In this document: piece after piece, positions 5,119 to 13,104 of the stretch
How positions within the stretch are numbered: position 1 is the stretch's first letter
Layout: each line of letters begins with the position of its first letter
Origin: Bacillota bacterium
Lineage (GTDB): Bacteria; Bacillota; Clostridia; Tissierellales; Peptoniphilaceae
Assembly (NCBI GenBank): GCA_023393815.1
Contig: JAEXBU010000019.1
Location: 1 to 13,734 of the forward strand
DNA: 13,734 nt
Reading direction: 5' to 3'
Position numbers and translations under genes: made by a program
The notes under the pieces: generated by a model
The model's database searches: none
What the model saw: only the letters and a program-made list of their open reading frames with translations
What the model was told of the DNA's origin: nothing

Positions 5119-6906
5119 ATGGTGCGAAAACAAGTGGAACAATTACTTTCCCTCATGAAAGAACGGGGGATCGACGTTTACATCGTACCGTCCGAAGATT
5201 TTCACCAAAGTGAATATGTCGGCGAATTTTTTAAGGCTCGGGGCTACGTGTCCGGTTTTACGGGAAGCGCAGGCACTGTGGTTGCCACGGCTCGCGAGGT
5301 ATGTCTTTGGACCGACGGACGCTATTTCCTTCAAGCGGACGAACAATTAAAGGGAAGCGGCATTCGTTTGCAAAAGATGGGTCAACCCGGCGTTCCAACG
5401 GTGGAAGAATACATAGACGACGTGTTGCCCGAAGGGGGAACCCTGGGTTTTGACGGAAGAACCGTTTCCGTTTCGGACGGCGCCGGATACGAAGCCCTCT
5501 GCGAAAAGAAGTGCGCCTCCATTGTCTATAATATGGATCTGGTCGGCGAATTTTGGACCGATCGGCCGACTCTTTCCGATAAGCCCGCCTTTTCGTTAGA
5601 CGAGGCCATTACCGGGGAAAGCGCGAAATCCAAGCTCGAACGCATCCGAAACGCCATGAAAGACAAGGGCTGCGATACCCACATCGTCGCTTCCTTGGAT
5701 GACGTGTGCTGGACGCTGAATTTGCGGGGCGACGACATTTTGTATTCGCCCATTCTTCTGTGCTACGCCGTCATCACCTTGGACGGTATGACCCTTTTTA
5801 TCGATGAAGGCAAATTAAGCGACGCCATCAAAGAGGATTTACGGGCACTGAATGTAAGCCTTCGCCCGTACAACGCCATCTACGACGACGTGAAAGAACT
5901 TTCCGGCAAATCCATCCTCCTGGATCCCACGAAAATGAACTACGCCCTCTACGAAAATATTCCCAAAGGCAATACGCTCGTGGAAGCGCCGAATCCTTCC
6001 ATCTTGATGAAGGCCATGAAAAACGACGTGGAATTGAAGAACATGGCCATCGCCCACGTGAAAGACGGGATCGCCTGGACCAAGTTTATGTATTGGTTGA
6101 AAAACACCATCGGAAAAGAAGAAATCACCGAAATCGGCGCATCGGACAAGTTAGAAGACTTCCGTAAGGAACAGGAAGGCTATATGTGGCCCTCCTTCGC
6201 GCCCATTAGCGGTTACGGAAAACACGCCGCCATCGTGCATTACGAAGCCGACGAAGAAAGCGACATTCCCTTGGAAGCGAAGGGGCTCTACCTTTCCGAC
6301 ACCGGATCTAACTTTATCGAAGGTTCCACGGATATAACGCGCACCATCGCCTTGGGCGAATTGACCGATGAAGAGGTGTTCCACTTTACCCTGGTCTTAA
6401 AGAGCCACTTGGCTTTGGCTATGGCGAAATTCCCCTACGGTGCCCACGGTTATTCCCTGGACTACGCCGCCAGAAAGCCCTTCTGGGACGAACATCTGGA
6501 CTTTAACCACGGTACCGGCCACGGTATCGGCCAACTGTTGAATATTCACGAAGGGCCTACGGGATTCCGCTACAAGATCAACGTGGCGAAAAACGAACAC
6601 CATCAAATCGAACCCGGCATGATTATTACCGATGAGCCCGGAATCTACATCGCCGAAAAACACGGCATTCGCACGGAAAACTGCTTAGTTGTCAAAGAAG
6701 ACGAAGAAAACGAATACGGCAAGTGGCTGTATCTGGAGCCCATTACCCTGGTTCCCTACGATATGGACGCCGTGGACGTCTCTCTCTTAGATACGAAAGA
6801 AATCGCGTACTTGAACGAGTACAACAAACGCGTTTTCAAGACCATTTCTCCTCACTTGACCGATGAGGAAGTCGAATGGCTGAAAAAATATACAAAGGAA
6901 ATTTAG
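5119..6906 (+). CDS. Aminopeptidase P family protein (M24B Xaa-Pro aminopeptidase, long form)
   Basis: This 595-residue cytoplasmic metallopeptidase is expected to remove the N-terminal residue from peptides whose second residue is proline. Two creatinase-N-like domains (about 1-145 and 160-305) precede the pita-bread catalytic domain (about 310-530) and a C-terminal M24 extension. This is the layout and length of the three-domain aminopeptidase P forms. The five metal ligands are visible: Asp394 (SDTG), Asp405 (STDITRT), His468 (GTGHGIG), Glu506 (DEPG) and Glu520 (RTEN). ATG at 5119 is three bases after AAAGGAG. GTG at 5122, the next codon, would have slightly better spacing and is an alternative. 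It is the first gene after a strong promoter, and the transporter gene starts 10 bases after its stop. Confidence 0.93.
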   Translation: MVRKQVEQLLSLMKERGIDVYIVPSEDFHQSEYVGEFFKARGYVSGFTGSAGTVVATAREVCLWTDGRYFLQADEQLKGSGIRLQKMGQPGVPTVEEYIDDVLPEGGTLGFDGRTVSVSDGAGYEALCEKKCASIVYNMDLVGEFWTDRPTLSDKPAFSLDEAITGESAKSKLERIRNAMKDKGCDTHIVASLDDVCWTLNLRGDDILYSPILLCYAVITLDGMTLFIDEGKLSDAIKEDLRALNVSLRPYNAIYDDVKELSGKSILLDPTKMNYALYENIPKGNTLVEAPNPSILMKAMKNDVELKNMAIAHVKDGIAWTKFMYWLKNTIGKEEITEIGASDKLEDFRKEQEGYMWPSFAPISGYGKHAAIVHYEADEESDIPLEAKGLYLSDTGSNFIEGSTDITRTIALGELTDEEVFHFTLVLKSHLALAMAKFPYGAHGYSLDYAARKPFWDEHLDFNHGTGHGIGQLLNIHEGPTGFRYKINVAKNEHHQIEPGMIITDEPGIYIAEKHGIRTENCLVVKEDEENEYGKWLYLEPITLVPYDMDAVDVSLLDTKEIAYLNEYNKRVFKTISPHLTDEEVEWLKKYTKEI

Positions 6907-6915
6907 GAGGAAATT

Positions 6916-8250
6916 ATGGAAACTAAAACGAAAATGCCTTTCGGCTTTTACATCGTCTCCCTTGGTTTCTCCATGGAACGTTTTGCGTTTTATTCCGCAA
7001 AATGGTTGATGACGGTTATGATTGCAGCTGCCGTCGTCGATGGAGGCTTAGGAATGACGGATGCCGATGCGGCAAAAATCAGCGCCAACTTGGTCGCGAT
7101 GACCTACATCGCTCCCCTGATCGGATCGATTATCTCCGACCGTTTTATCGGCGCCAGGTACTTGATCCCCGTGGGGATGATTCTTATGGGGGTAGGCTAT
7201 TTAATCGGGTGGCAAGCGGATTCCGTCGCAATGATCAATTTGATGATCTTCGTCGTCTCCGTGGGAACCGGTTTGTTTAAACCCCAATCCAACGCCATTA
7301 CCGGCCGCCTATTCAATGACCCGAAACTGTTGGATATGGCTTTTTCAACGCAATATTCTTTCGTTAATATCGGCTCCTTTATCGGAACCACCGTTATCGG
7401 CGTCTTGGCATTAAGCAAAGGGTATTCTTTCTGCTTCTTGGTTTGCGGTATCATTATGTTCGTCAACGCCGTCTGGTTTGTATGGGGTTGGAGATACTTG
7501 GGCGATGCCGGGAAGCGACCCTTCAAAGTGGATGAGAGAAAAGCTCTCGACGCCGAAGACGAAGAAAAAGAAGAACAACGTCCCTTGACTACGATAGAAA
7601 AGAAACGCGTCGGTGCTATCATTCTCGTATCCGCTTTCTCCACGGTGTTCTGGTTATTCTGGTATTTAGCGTATATGCCCGTGTACTTCCACTGGGCCGG
7701 CGACAACCCGGCAGCCAACTGGATGATCGGCAACTTCGAAGTCCCCACCGCTTGGTTCGACTCCCTGAACGCCCTGTGCTGTATTACCATGGGTCCCCTC
7801 TTGGGTGCATTCTGGGCTAAACGTGCTCGCAGCGCCAAAGGCGACTTTAATATGTTCCAAAAAACGTCCTTCGGCATGATGCTCTTAGGTCTCGCTTACG
7901 TCATCTTTGCCGTAGCAGACATCGCCCGAGGCGGCGGCCTCGCCAACCTCGGCTGGTTGATTGCATTCGGCATTACCCTGTCTTTAGGCGAAATGGTCTT
8001 CTCGCCCCTGGGAAACTCTTTTATCTCGAAATTCGCTCCGGCACGTCTTCTTTCGGTCATGATGAGTGTTTGGACCTTGGCGGTCTTTGCTTCCGCTAAG
8101 ACCTACGGATACCTCTACGAGTTCACATTGAACTTCCCCTTCGCAAAGACCTACTTCGTTATTGCGGCCATCGCCATTGTCTGCGGTATCGTCCTCTTCG
8201 TCCTGAGCCCGAAATTAAACGGACTCGTCGTCGAAGACGATCACGAATAA
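6916..8250 (+). CDS. POT/PTR2-family di- and tripeptide transporter
   Basis: This 444-residue major-facilitator protein of the proton-dependent oligopeptide transporter family has about 12 helices. A charged cytoplasmic linker (about 196-232, rich in Glu and Lys) divides the two halves. POT signatures are: helix-1 MERFAFY (20-26), DRFIGARYLIPVG (75-87), GLFKPQSNAITG (119-130) with the helix-4 Lys122, YSFVNIGSF (147-155), and helix-10 SLGEMVFSPLGNSF (356-369) with Glu359. The usual helix-1 motif ExxERFxYY is altered here: its first glutamate is Phe18 and its first tyrosine is Phe25, while Glu21, Arg22 and Tyr26 remain. It lies between two proline peptidases, so small proline-containing peptides are the likely cargo (inference). 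The TAGGAGG site overlaps the preceding stop codon, showing tight operon packing. Confidence 0.9.
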   Translation: METKTKMPFGFYIVSLGFSMERFAFYSAKWLMTVMIAAAVVDGGLGMTDADAAKISANLVAMTYIAPLIGSIISDRFIGARYLIPVGMILMGVGYLIGWQADSVAMINLMIFVVSVGTGLFKPQSNAITGRLFNDPKLLDMAFSTQYSFVNIGSFIGTTVIGVLALSKGYSFCFLVCGIIMFVNAVWFVWGWRYLGDAGKRPFKVDERKALDAEDEEKEEQRPLTTIEKKRVGAIILVSAFSTVFWLFWYLAYMPVYFHWAGDNPAANWMIGNFEVPTAWFDSLNALCCITMGPLLGAFWAKRARSAKGDFNMFQKTSFGMMLLGLAYVIFAVADIARGGGLANLGWLIAFGITLSLGEMVFSPLGNSFISKFAPARLLSVMMSVWTLAVFASAKTYGYLYEFTLNFPFAKTYFVIAAIAIVCGIVLFVLSPKLNGLVVEDDHE

Positions 8251-8259
8251 GCGCGCCGC

Positions 8260-8279
8260 CTAGTGAATACTAGTGAATA
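8260..8279 (+). repeat. Two tandem copies of a 10-base unit
   Basis: CTAGTGAATA occurs twice head to tail between the transporter stop and the next ribosome binding site. It may be a local duplication. It carries no evident signal apart from in-line stop codons (TAG, TGA). Confidence 0.6.
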
Positions 8280-8317
8280 GAAGTTCGCAAGCACTGTTTT
8301 ATTGAAAGGAGCCCCAC

Positions 8318-9403
8318 ATGAATCAAGAACGTATCGATCGAGTCCTACAAGGCATGAAAGATAACGGGCTCGACCACATCATTATTTCCGATCCGGTAGC
8401 CATCTTCTACCTGCTCGGAAGAAAGATCGTTCCCGGCGAAAGAATGCTCGTCCTCTACCTTCACGTAGACGGCACGGCCAAACTCGTCATCAACGAACTC
8501 TTCCCTCAAGACGGCGACGTCGGTGTGGATTTGGTATGGTACAACGACATTGACGACGGCGTGGAAGTACTTTCCAAGTATATGGTCGAAGGAAAGACCA
8601 TCGGCATCGACAAGAATTGGCCCAGCCACTTCCTGCTCCGTCTGCAAGAAATCTTCCCCGCTATGCGCTACGTCAACGGTTCCGTGATCGTCGACGACGT
8701 ACGCCGGATTAAAGACGAAGAAGAAAAAGAAATCATGCGCGAATCTTCCAAAATTTGCGACGCGGTCATGGAAGAACTCATTCCCTGGGTCGTCAAAGGC
8801 CTTACGGAAAAAGAGCTCAACGCCAAGACCCGCGAACTCTTCGCGAAACATGGCGTAACGGAAATGTCCTTCGACCCGATCACGGCCTACGGTCGCGGCG
8901 GCGCCGATCCCCACCACGTAACCGACGACTCCAAGGGAAAACGGGGCGATTCCGTCGTCTTGGATATCGGCGGTTTTTACAAAGACTACGCCTCCGACAT
9001 GACCCGCACCGTCTTTATTGGAGAAGTTTCCGACAAAGGTCGGGAAGTATATGAAATCGTCAAAGAAGCCAACCTGCGCGGCATCGCCGCCGCCAAGCCC
9101 GGCAACCGTATGTGCGATGTGGATGCCGCCTGCCGCGACTATATCGAGTCCAAAGGTTACGGAAAATACTTTACCCACCGCACCGGCCACTCCATCGGCT
9201 TGGAAGACCACGAAACCGGCGACGTTTCCTCGGCAAATGAAGCCGTTATTAAACCGGGACAAATCTTCTCCGTGGAACCGGGCATCTACCTTTTAGACGA
9301 AGGCATCGGCGTGCGCGTCGAAGATTTAGTTATTATTACCGAAGACGGCTGTGAAGTCTTAAATCACGTAACAAAGGATCTTATCGTCGTAGAGGAGGAG
9401 TAA
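8318..9403 (+). CDS. M24 family Xaa-Pro peptidase (prolidase/aminopeptidase P-like)
   Basis: This 361-residue cytoplasmic enzyme has a creatinase-N domain (about 1-130) and a pita-bread catalytic domain (about 135-355). All five dinuclear-metal ligands are present: Asp216 (LDIGG), Asp227 (ASDMTRT), His291 (RTGHSIG), Glu320 (SVEPGIY) and Glu335 (RVED). The substrate-pocket histidines PHH at 198-200 are also present. The length fits PepQ-type Xaa-Pro dipeptidases and short aminopeptidases P. Prolidase activity would complement the long aminopeptidase P encoded upstream, but sequence alone does not separate the two. The ATG has AAAGGAG six bases upstream. The gene follows the peptide transporter by 67 bases and leads into proline iminopeptidase with a 1-base gap, so it is part of one operon. 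Confidence 0.92.
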   Translation: MNQERIDRVLQGMKDNGLDHIIISDPVAIFYLLGRKIVPGERMLVLYLHVDGTAKLVINELFPQDGDVGVDLVWYNDIDDGVEVLSKYMVEGKTIGIDKNWPSHFLLRLQEIFPAMRYVNGSVIVDDVRRIKDEEEKEIMRESSKICDAVMEELIPWVVKGLTEKELNAKTRELFAKHGVTEMSFDPITAYGRGGADPHHVTDDSKGKRGDSVVLDIGGFYKDYASDMTRTVFIGEVSDKGREVYEIVKEANLRGIAAAKPGNRMCDVDAACRDYIESKGYGKYFTHRTGHSIGLEDHETGDVSSANEAVIKPGQIFSVEPGIYLLDEGIGVRVEDLVIITEDGCEVLNHVTKDLIVVEEE

Positions 9404-9404
9404 T

Positions 9405-10292
9405 ATGGTAGCCGTAAAAGAAGGACGTATGCCCTTTAAAGGATTTGAAACCTACTACCGTATTACCCATCCCGATGGAAAAAAAGCCGCCCTCGTCCTG
9501 CTTCACGGCGGGCCGGGCAGTACCCACAACTATTTCGAAGGATTCGACAAACTCGCCGAAGCCATCGATCGTCCCATCGTCATGTACGACCAAATCGGCT
9601 GCGGCGAATCGGCCACTCCGGGGCACACGGAGCTTTACAATGCCGAGGTGTGGATGGACGAGCTGCAAGCCTTAAGAGAGCACCTGGGACTGGATCAAGT
9701 GCACCTTCTGGGACAATCTTGGGGCGGTATGCTCGCCATCTACTACATGATGGAGAGAGATCCGAAAGGCGTCCTTTCCATTGTTCTGGCATCCACCTTG
9801 CACTCCGCCGCCTTGTGGCGAGAAGAGCAGTGGCGTCGCATCTACCGCTTCATGTCCAAAGAAGATCGGGACGTCTTCAATCGAGCCGAAGCGTCGGACA
9901 AGTACGACGATCCGGCCTATTTGGAAGCGTTGGATCGCTTTATGGATATGTACTGCGGCCCTACCGTGGACGAAGACAGTCCGGAATACTTGAAGCGGGA
10001 GAAGAAAAACGGCGGCGAGGTGTATCTCACCGGCTGGGGCGCCAACGAATTTGGCCCCACCGGCACCTTGGCCGACTACGACTACCGCGGGCAATTGGGA
10101 AAAATCACCGTGCCCACCTTGGTCACCAGTGGTCAGATGGATTTGTGCAGCCCCTACATTGCAAAAAGCATGTATGACGAGTTGCCTAATGCCCGCTGGG
10201 AACTCTTCCGCTACTCGCGCCATATGGCCTTTGTAGAAGAGGAAGAACGTTACTTCCGTGTAATGGAGGACTGGCTGAAAGACTTCGATTAG
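9405..10292 (+). CDS. pip: Proline iminopeptidase (alpha/beta hydrolase, S33)
   Basis: This 295-residue cytoplasmic serine peptidase is predicted to release N-terminal proline from peptides. Features of the S33 prolyl aminopeptidase group are: the oxyanion-hole motif HGGPG (34-38), DQIGCGES (62-69), the nucleophile elbow GQSWGG with Ser105 (103-108), the acid Asp246 (SGQMDLCSP) and the base His273 (SRHMAF). A variable helical cap lies at about 135-225. The length is normal for the family. Related alpha/beta hydrolases, such as leucyl aminopeptidases of the same clan, cannot be excluded, but HGGPG plus the operon context favour proline specificity. The start is one base after the previous stop, with a GAGGAGG-type site inside the end of the upstream gene. 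A strong terminator follows. Confidence 0.9.
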   Translation: MVAVKEGRMPFKGFETYYRITHPDGKKAALVLLHGGPGSTHNYFEGFDKLAEAIDRPIVMYDQIGCGESATPGHTELYNAEVWMDELQALREHLGLDQVHLLGQSWGGMLAIYYMMERDPKGVLSIVLASTLHSAALWREEQWRRIYRFMSKEDRDVFNRAEASDKYDDPAYLEALDRFMDMYCGPTVDEDSPEYLKREKKNGGEVYLTGWGANEFGPTGTLADYDYRGQLGKITVPTLVTSGQMDLCSPYIAKSMYDELPNARWELFRYSRHMAFVEEEERYFRVMEDWLKDFD

Positions 10293-10308
10293 TGTCATCG
10301 TGGGAGAA

Positions 10309-10339
10309 AATGCTCCGCGCTTTGCGCGGGGCATTTTTT
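10309..10339 (+). terminator. Intrinsic terminator of the proline-peptide operon
   Basis: A 12-bp GC-rich stem (10309-10320 with 10324-10335, one T-G wobble) with a TTT loop runs into six T at 10334-10339. Confidence 0.9.
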
Positions 10340-10359
10340 GTTTGCCGAGGCTCGACGCG

Positions 10360-10384
10360 AAAAAACCGCCGGACGTGCCGGCGG
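10360..10384 (-). terminator. Intrinsic terminator of the phosphodiester glycosidase gene
   Basis: CCGCCGG (10366-10372) and CCGGCGG (10378-10384) form a perfect 7-bp stem with a 5-base loop. Read on the - strand it ends in six T (complement of 10360-10365). It lies 20 bases after the stop of the - strand gene. Confidence 0.85.
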
Positions 10385-10404
10385 CTTTGCTTGTTCCCGA
10401 TCCT

Positions 10405-12513
10405 TTATTCTATTTTTTGGAAAATACTGATGGAGCGATCGCTTCCTTCGTAATACACTTCCAGACCCATTTTTTCCACCACGAAGCGCAAAGGAACCAT
10501 CGTGCGGTTGTTTTGTATCGTCGCGCCCACATCCAGGGCGACGGGGGTTCCGTCTATGACCGCCTGGGCTTGATCGGCGAAAAGGACGATAGTGTGATTT
10601 TGGTAGTTGACTGTGGCCGTGCGTCTATCGGCATCCCAAGAGACTTGGGCGCCGTAGGATTCCATTAAAAAGCGTAGGGGCACGAGGGTGCGGTTGTCTT
10701 TTATAACCGGGGTCGTGTCCATGGTGCGGGTTTGTCCGGCGGCGGTAAAGTTTTTCTTGCCCACGACCATGCGTACTTTTGCATAGCCCGGCGCTTCTTT
10801 TACATAACTTGCCGTGTGTCCGCCGAAACTGGCTTTGTAAGCCACGTAGGCGCCGGAGGCTTTTTCTTGACGGAAGACGGCGGCGGGATCGTTGAGCCCG
10901 TTTTCTCCAGGCACTTTCCAGCTGTCGGTATCCGCCTTGGCCACACCGTTTTCCACGCTCCAGCGGATTTGATTCGGATCGATGGAAATGCTGCGGCCGG
11001 ATTTGGTGAGGCCTTTAGGTGCCAGGATAATCGTCTTTTTGTCGTCTTTGGCGGTTAGGGTAAAGCTTTTTAGGGCGGCGGGGCTTTGAATGTCTACGGG
11101 CAAGGAGACGGTGACGCCGTTTGCGGTGGTTAAGAGGATGTCGGTCTTTCCCTGTTGCGGCGAGAGAAAGCGGCTGTAGACCCAGGCGTTTTTTCCGAAG
11201 GTGCGGTCGGTTAAGCTGTAGCCCACGGAAGACGCTTGAATGGGGTGATAGTTGCTGTCCCAAGCCTTGTTCAAGGCATAGGTGGCCACTTCGCCGAGAA
11301 CCGTGTGGCGCGGGCCGGAGATTTCGCCTCCTGCGAGGGCGGTTCGGGGCGCTCGGTTCATGACGCCGATGCCGTTCGGGATGCGTCGTTCGGCGCCGTT
11401 TCCTTCCGGGCGGGCGATTTGGGTGTTTTTAAAATCCCCGTGCCCCCGGGCGACCAGGGTGGTAGAGCCACCTCCATCTAAGTTTATGGCTCTATCTACG
11501 CCCAAAGAGGCGACAGTGGCCGCCCATTCGGCGAGCTTCATGCCGCGGCTTTTTTCCGTGCGGCCTTCCGTGGCCAGAAGGTAGACGGTCTTTCGGTCTT
11601 TGGAAATGGCCGCGGCGCTTCGAGCCCGATAGCCATCAATGGCGGATGCATCCATGACGTAGGGTTGGGGGCGTCCGCCGTTTACCAACAGGGCGTGGCC
11701 GCCGATTAAAAAGCGCCAGTTTCGGTTCGGGCTTACGTTATAATCCAGGCGGAGCTTTTGGCCCACTTTTACGTGGTTTCGAATAAAGTCTTTGGCTCGG
11801 CCGTTTACCTGCAAAATGTACTTACCCTTGGGGGTGGCCATGGGAAGAGGCTTGTCCAAGGAGATTCGTTCCACGACGAAACCCTTGTTCACCAGAACTT
11901 CGCCGCTGCCTTTGAGCCCGCGGGAAGGGGAGGTCCAAAAGTCGTTGTACAACTGGATACTGTCCTTGTGGGAGGGGATTTGGGTGTGGTTAATAATGTA
12001 GTCGGTCTTGTTCAGGCCGCTGATGCGGTAGTGGGCGCCGTCTTGGGCCGTGGCGTTGCCGCGAAAGGTAAAGCTTTCGATGTAGGCGTTTTTATTTTGA
12101 TCGATGCCGAAGGCGAAGAGACCCACAGATTCCAGAGGCGAGGAGGCAAGTTTGCCGCCTACGACGGAAGGGCCGAAGGGAGCACCCTGCTTCGACATAT
12201 TAAAGAAGTCGCCGTTAATGCCCGCGTAGGCGTCGGTGCGGTCGGCCATGTGGCTTACCGTATCTTTTCGAGTGTAGCTGCCGGCTCCGGCCATGACCTC
12301 CAGATCCGCCGCGGGATTGTTTAAATCCACTTGAATCACATCGACGATGTGGTTTCTGCCGCCGATTTTGGCCGACAATTCCCGTCGGACGACGCCGGGG
12401 GAAACGGTCGTGCGTCCGTTTTCTTTTAACGAGACAGCCTTGGCGTCTTGGGGTAGGAGAAGCACGAGGGCGAAAACCCATAAAAATAGATATTGCCTTT
12501 TGAATACGTTCAA
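10405..12513 (-). CDS. Secreted phosphodiester glycosidase (NAGPA domain) with C-terminal stalk domain
   Basis: This exported protein is 702 residues from TTG at 12513, or 705 from GTG at 12522; residue numbers here follow the longer form. A hydrophobic signal peptide ends at AKA (27-29). A NAGPA-type phosphodiester glycosidase domain spans about 60-390, with GINGDFFN (101-108), FLIGGHALLVNGG (271-283) and the hallmark INLDGGGSTTL (346-356). A central region of unknown fold (about 395-580) follows. A copper-amine-oxidase-N-like stalk domain (about 584-703) has two copies of the NRT(L/M)VPLRF motif (610-618, 672-680). The NAGPA family cleaves sugar phosphodiesters, and bacterial members are thought to act on exopolysaccharide or teichoic-acid-like links. 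Stalk domains occur on cell-surface proteins of Clostridia relatives. TTG is preferred because AAAGAGGTG lies five bases before it, whereas GTG lies within that site. The substrate is unknown. Confidence 0.87.
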   Translation of the reverse strand: MNVFKRQYLFLWVFALVLLLPQDAKAVSLKENGRTTVSPGVVRRELSAKIGGRNHIVDVIQVDLNNPAADLEVMAGAGSYTRKDTVSHMADRTDAYAGINGDFFNMSKQGAPFGPSVVGGKLASSPLESVGLFAFGIDQNKNAYIESFTFRGNATAQDGAHYRISGLNKTDYIINHTQIPSHKDSIQLYNDFWTSPSRGLKGSGEVLVNKGFVVERISLDKPLPMATPKGKYILQVNGRAKDFIRNHVKVGQKLRLDYNVSPNRNWRFLIGGHALLVNGGRPQPYVMDASAIDGYRARSAAAISKDRKTVYLLATEGRTEKSRGMKLAEWAATVASLGVDRAINLDGGGSTTLVARGHGDFKNTQIARPEGNGAERRIPNGIGVMNRAPRTALAGGEISGPRHTVLGEVATYALNKAWDSNYHPIQASSVGYSLTDRTFGKNAWVYSRFLSPQQGKTDILLTTANGVTVSLPVDIQSPAALKSFTLTAKDDKKTIILAPKGLTKSGRSISIDPNQIRWSVENGVAKADTDSWKVPGENGLNDPAAVFRQEKASGAYVAYKASFGGHTASYVKEAPGYAKVRMVVGKKNFTAAGQTRTMDTTPVIKDNRTLVPLRFLMESYGAQVSWDADRRTATVNYQNHTIVLFADQAQAVIDGTPVALDVGATIQNNRTMVPLRFVVEKMGLEVYYEGSDRSISIFQKIE

Positions 12514-12538
12514 ATCAAACACCTCTTTCTTCTACTCT

Positions 12539-12579
12539 ATTGTATCGAAAAATCGGCGGGCGGTACGTGTTAATCACGT
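12539..12579 (-). promoter_or_regulatory. Possible promoter/operator of the phosphodiester glycosidase gene
   Basis: On the - strand a TACAAT -10-like box (12544-12539) precedes the gene by about 25 bases. No good -35 box exists at 16-19 bases. In its place lies a dyad, ACGTG (12565-12569) TTAAT CACGT (12575-12579), which might be a regulator site. This is weak evidence. Confidence 0.3.
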
Positions 12580-12840
12580 TACAAATTCCGGCGAAATGCT
12601 CCATCTTCGTCGCGGGGAGGCGGAGGTGCAGTCGAATTTGTTTTCGGGGGAGGCAAAAGGAAAAAGAAGAGACTCTGGTCGGGGATCTTTCCCGCAATTC
12701 GTCGGCGCGGCGGGGAAAATTCTATAATTTTTTCAGGTCCTCTGAAGAGCGCGAAAATGCCCGTTCACGGGGAAGCGGGCGTATTTTGCCATCTTTCGCG
12801 GCGCGAGAAGGGTTTAAAATGCCCTTAAGGCGGGGTAAAT
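12580..12840. other. Gene-free stretch between the glycosidase gene and the ATP synthase operon
   Basis: I see no credible gene here. The short open frames lack ribosome binding sites and conserved sequence. The stretch contains a TATAAT at 12723-12728 without a -35 partner, and a small hairpin TTCAG/CTGAA (12732-12746). A GC-rich hairpin GCCCG (12759-12763) with CGGGC (12776-12780) is flanked by AAAAT/ATTTT. A CCTTAAGG palindrome lies at 12823-12830. None of these assigns a function, although the clustered hairpins just upstream of the atp promoter could be regulatory. Confidence 0.4.
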
Positions 12841-12843
12841 AGA

Positions 12844-12872
12844 TTGAATAGAACATGGGGATCCGATAAAAT
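12844..12872 (+). promoter_or_regulatory. Sigma-A promoter of the ATP synthase operon
   Basis: TTGAAT (12844-12849) and TAAAAT (12867-12872) are 17 bases apart. The predicted transcript start, about 12879, lies just before the GGAGGTGA ribosome binding site at 12891-12898. Confidence 0.65.
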
Positions 12873-12903
12873 AAGGGAATAGACAGAGAGGGAGGTGATG
12901 TCC

Positions 12904-13104
12904 TTGAAAAAGTCGCCGTACACCGGCTTGGCCCTCATTACGCAAGTGGGGCTCAATGTGCTTCTTCCCATTTTGGGATGTATGCTTTTCGGCGCGTGGT
13001 TGGATAAGAAGACGGGCGGGAGCGGTTTGTTTCTTCTGTTCCTCACCCTTGTGGGCATCGCCGCCGGCGTCATGAATATTCTTCGTCTGGGCAAGAAATT
13101 ATGA
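12904..13104 (+). CDS. atpZ: AtpZ/AtpI-family small membrane protein
   Basis: This 66-residue protein has two membrane helices (about 8-29 and 40-58) joined by the loop AWLDKKTGGSG, which has the conserved Leu-Asp and Gly of the AtpZ family. The second helix ends GIAAGVMNILRL, again typical. AtpZ proteins are encoded at the head of many bacterial ATP synthase operons. Together with AtpI they are linked to c-ring assembly or divalent cation handling. The first in-frame starts are GTG 12895 and ATG 12898, but both fall inside the strong GGAGGTGA site (12891-12898). TTG at 12904, eight bases after GGAGG, is the more likely start. The stop overlaps the atpI start (ATGA, 13101-13104). Confidence 0.85.
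   Translation: MKKSPYTGLALITQVGLNVLLPILGCMLFGAWLDKKTGGSGLFLLFLTLVGIAAGVMNILRLGKKL

Noticed and set aside
8345..9262. Long - strand open frame (305 codons) opposite the prolidase-like gene
   Set aside because: It is fully antisense to a gene with all metal ligands in place, its composition is an artefact of the codon use of that gene, and it lacks recognisable protein motifs.
12600..12720. Faint resemblance to bacterial SRP RNA (GGGGAGG, then CCCGCAATTCG)
   Set aside because: The two pieces are about 75 bases apart instead of adjacent, and the conserved SRP core with its GNAR loop and flanking internal loops is absent.
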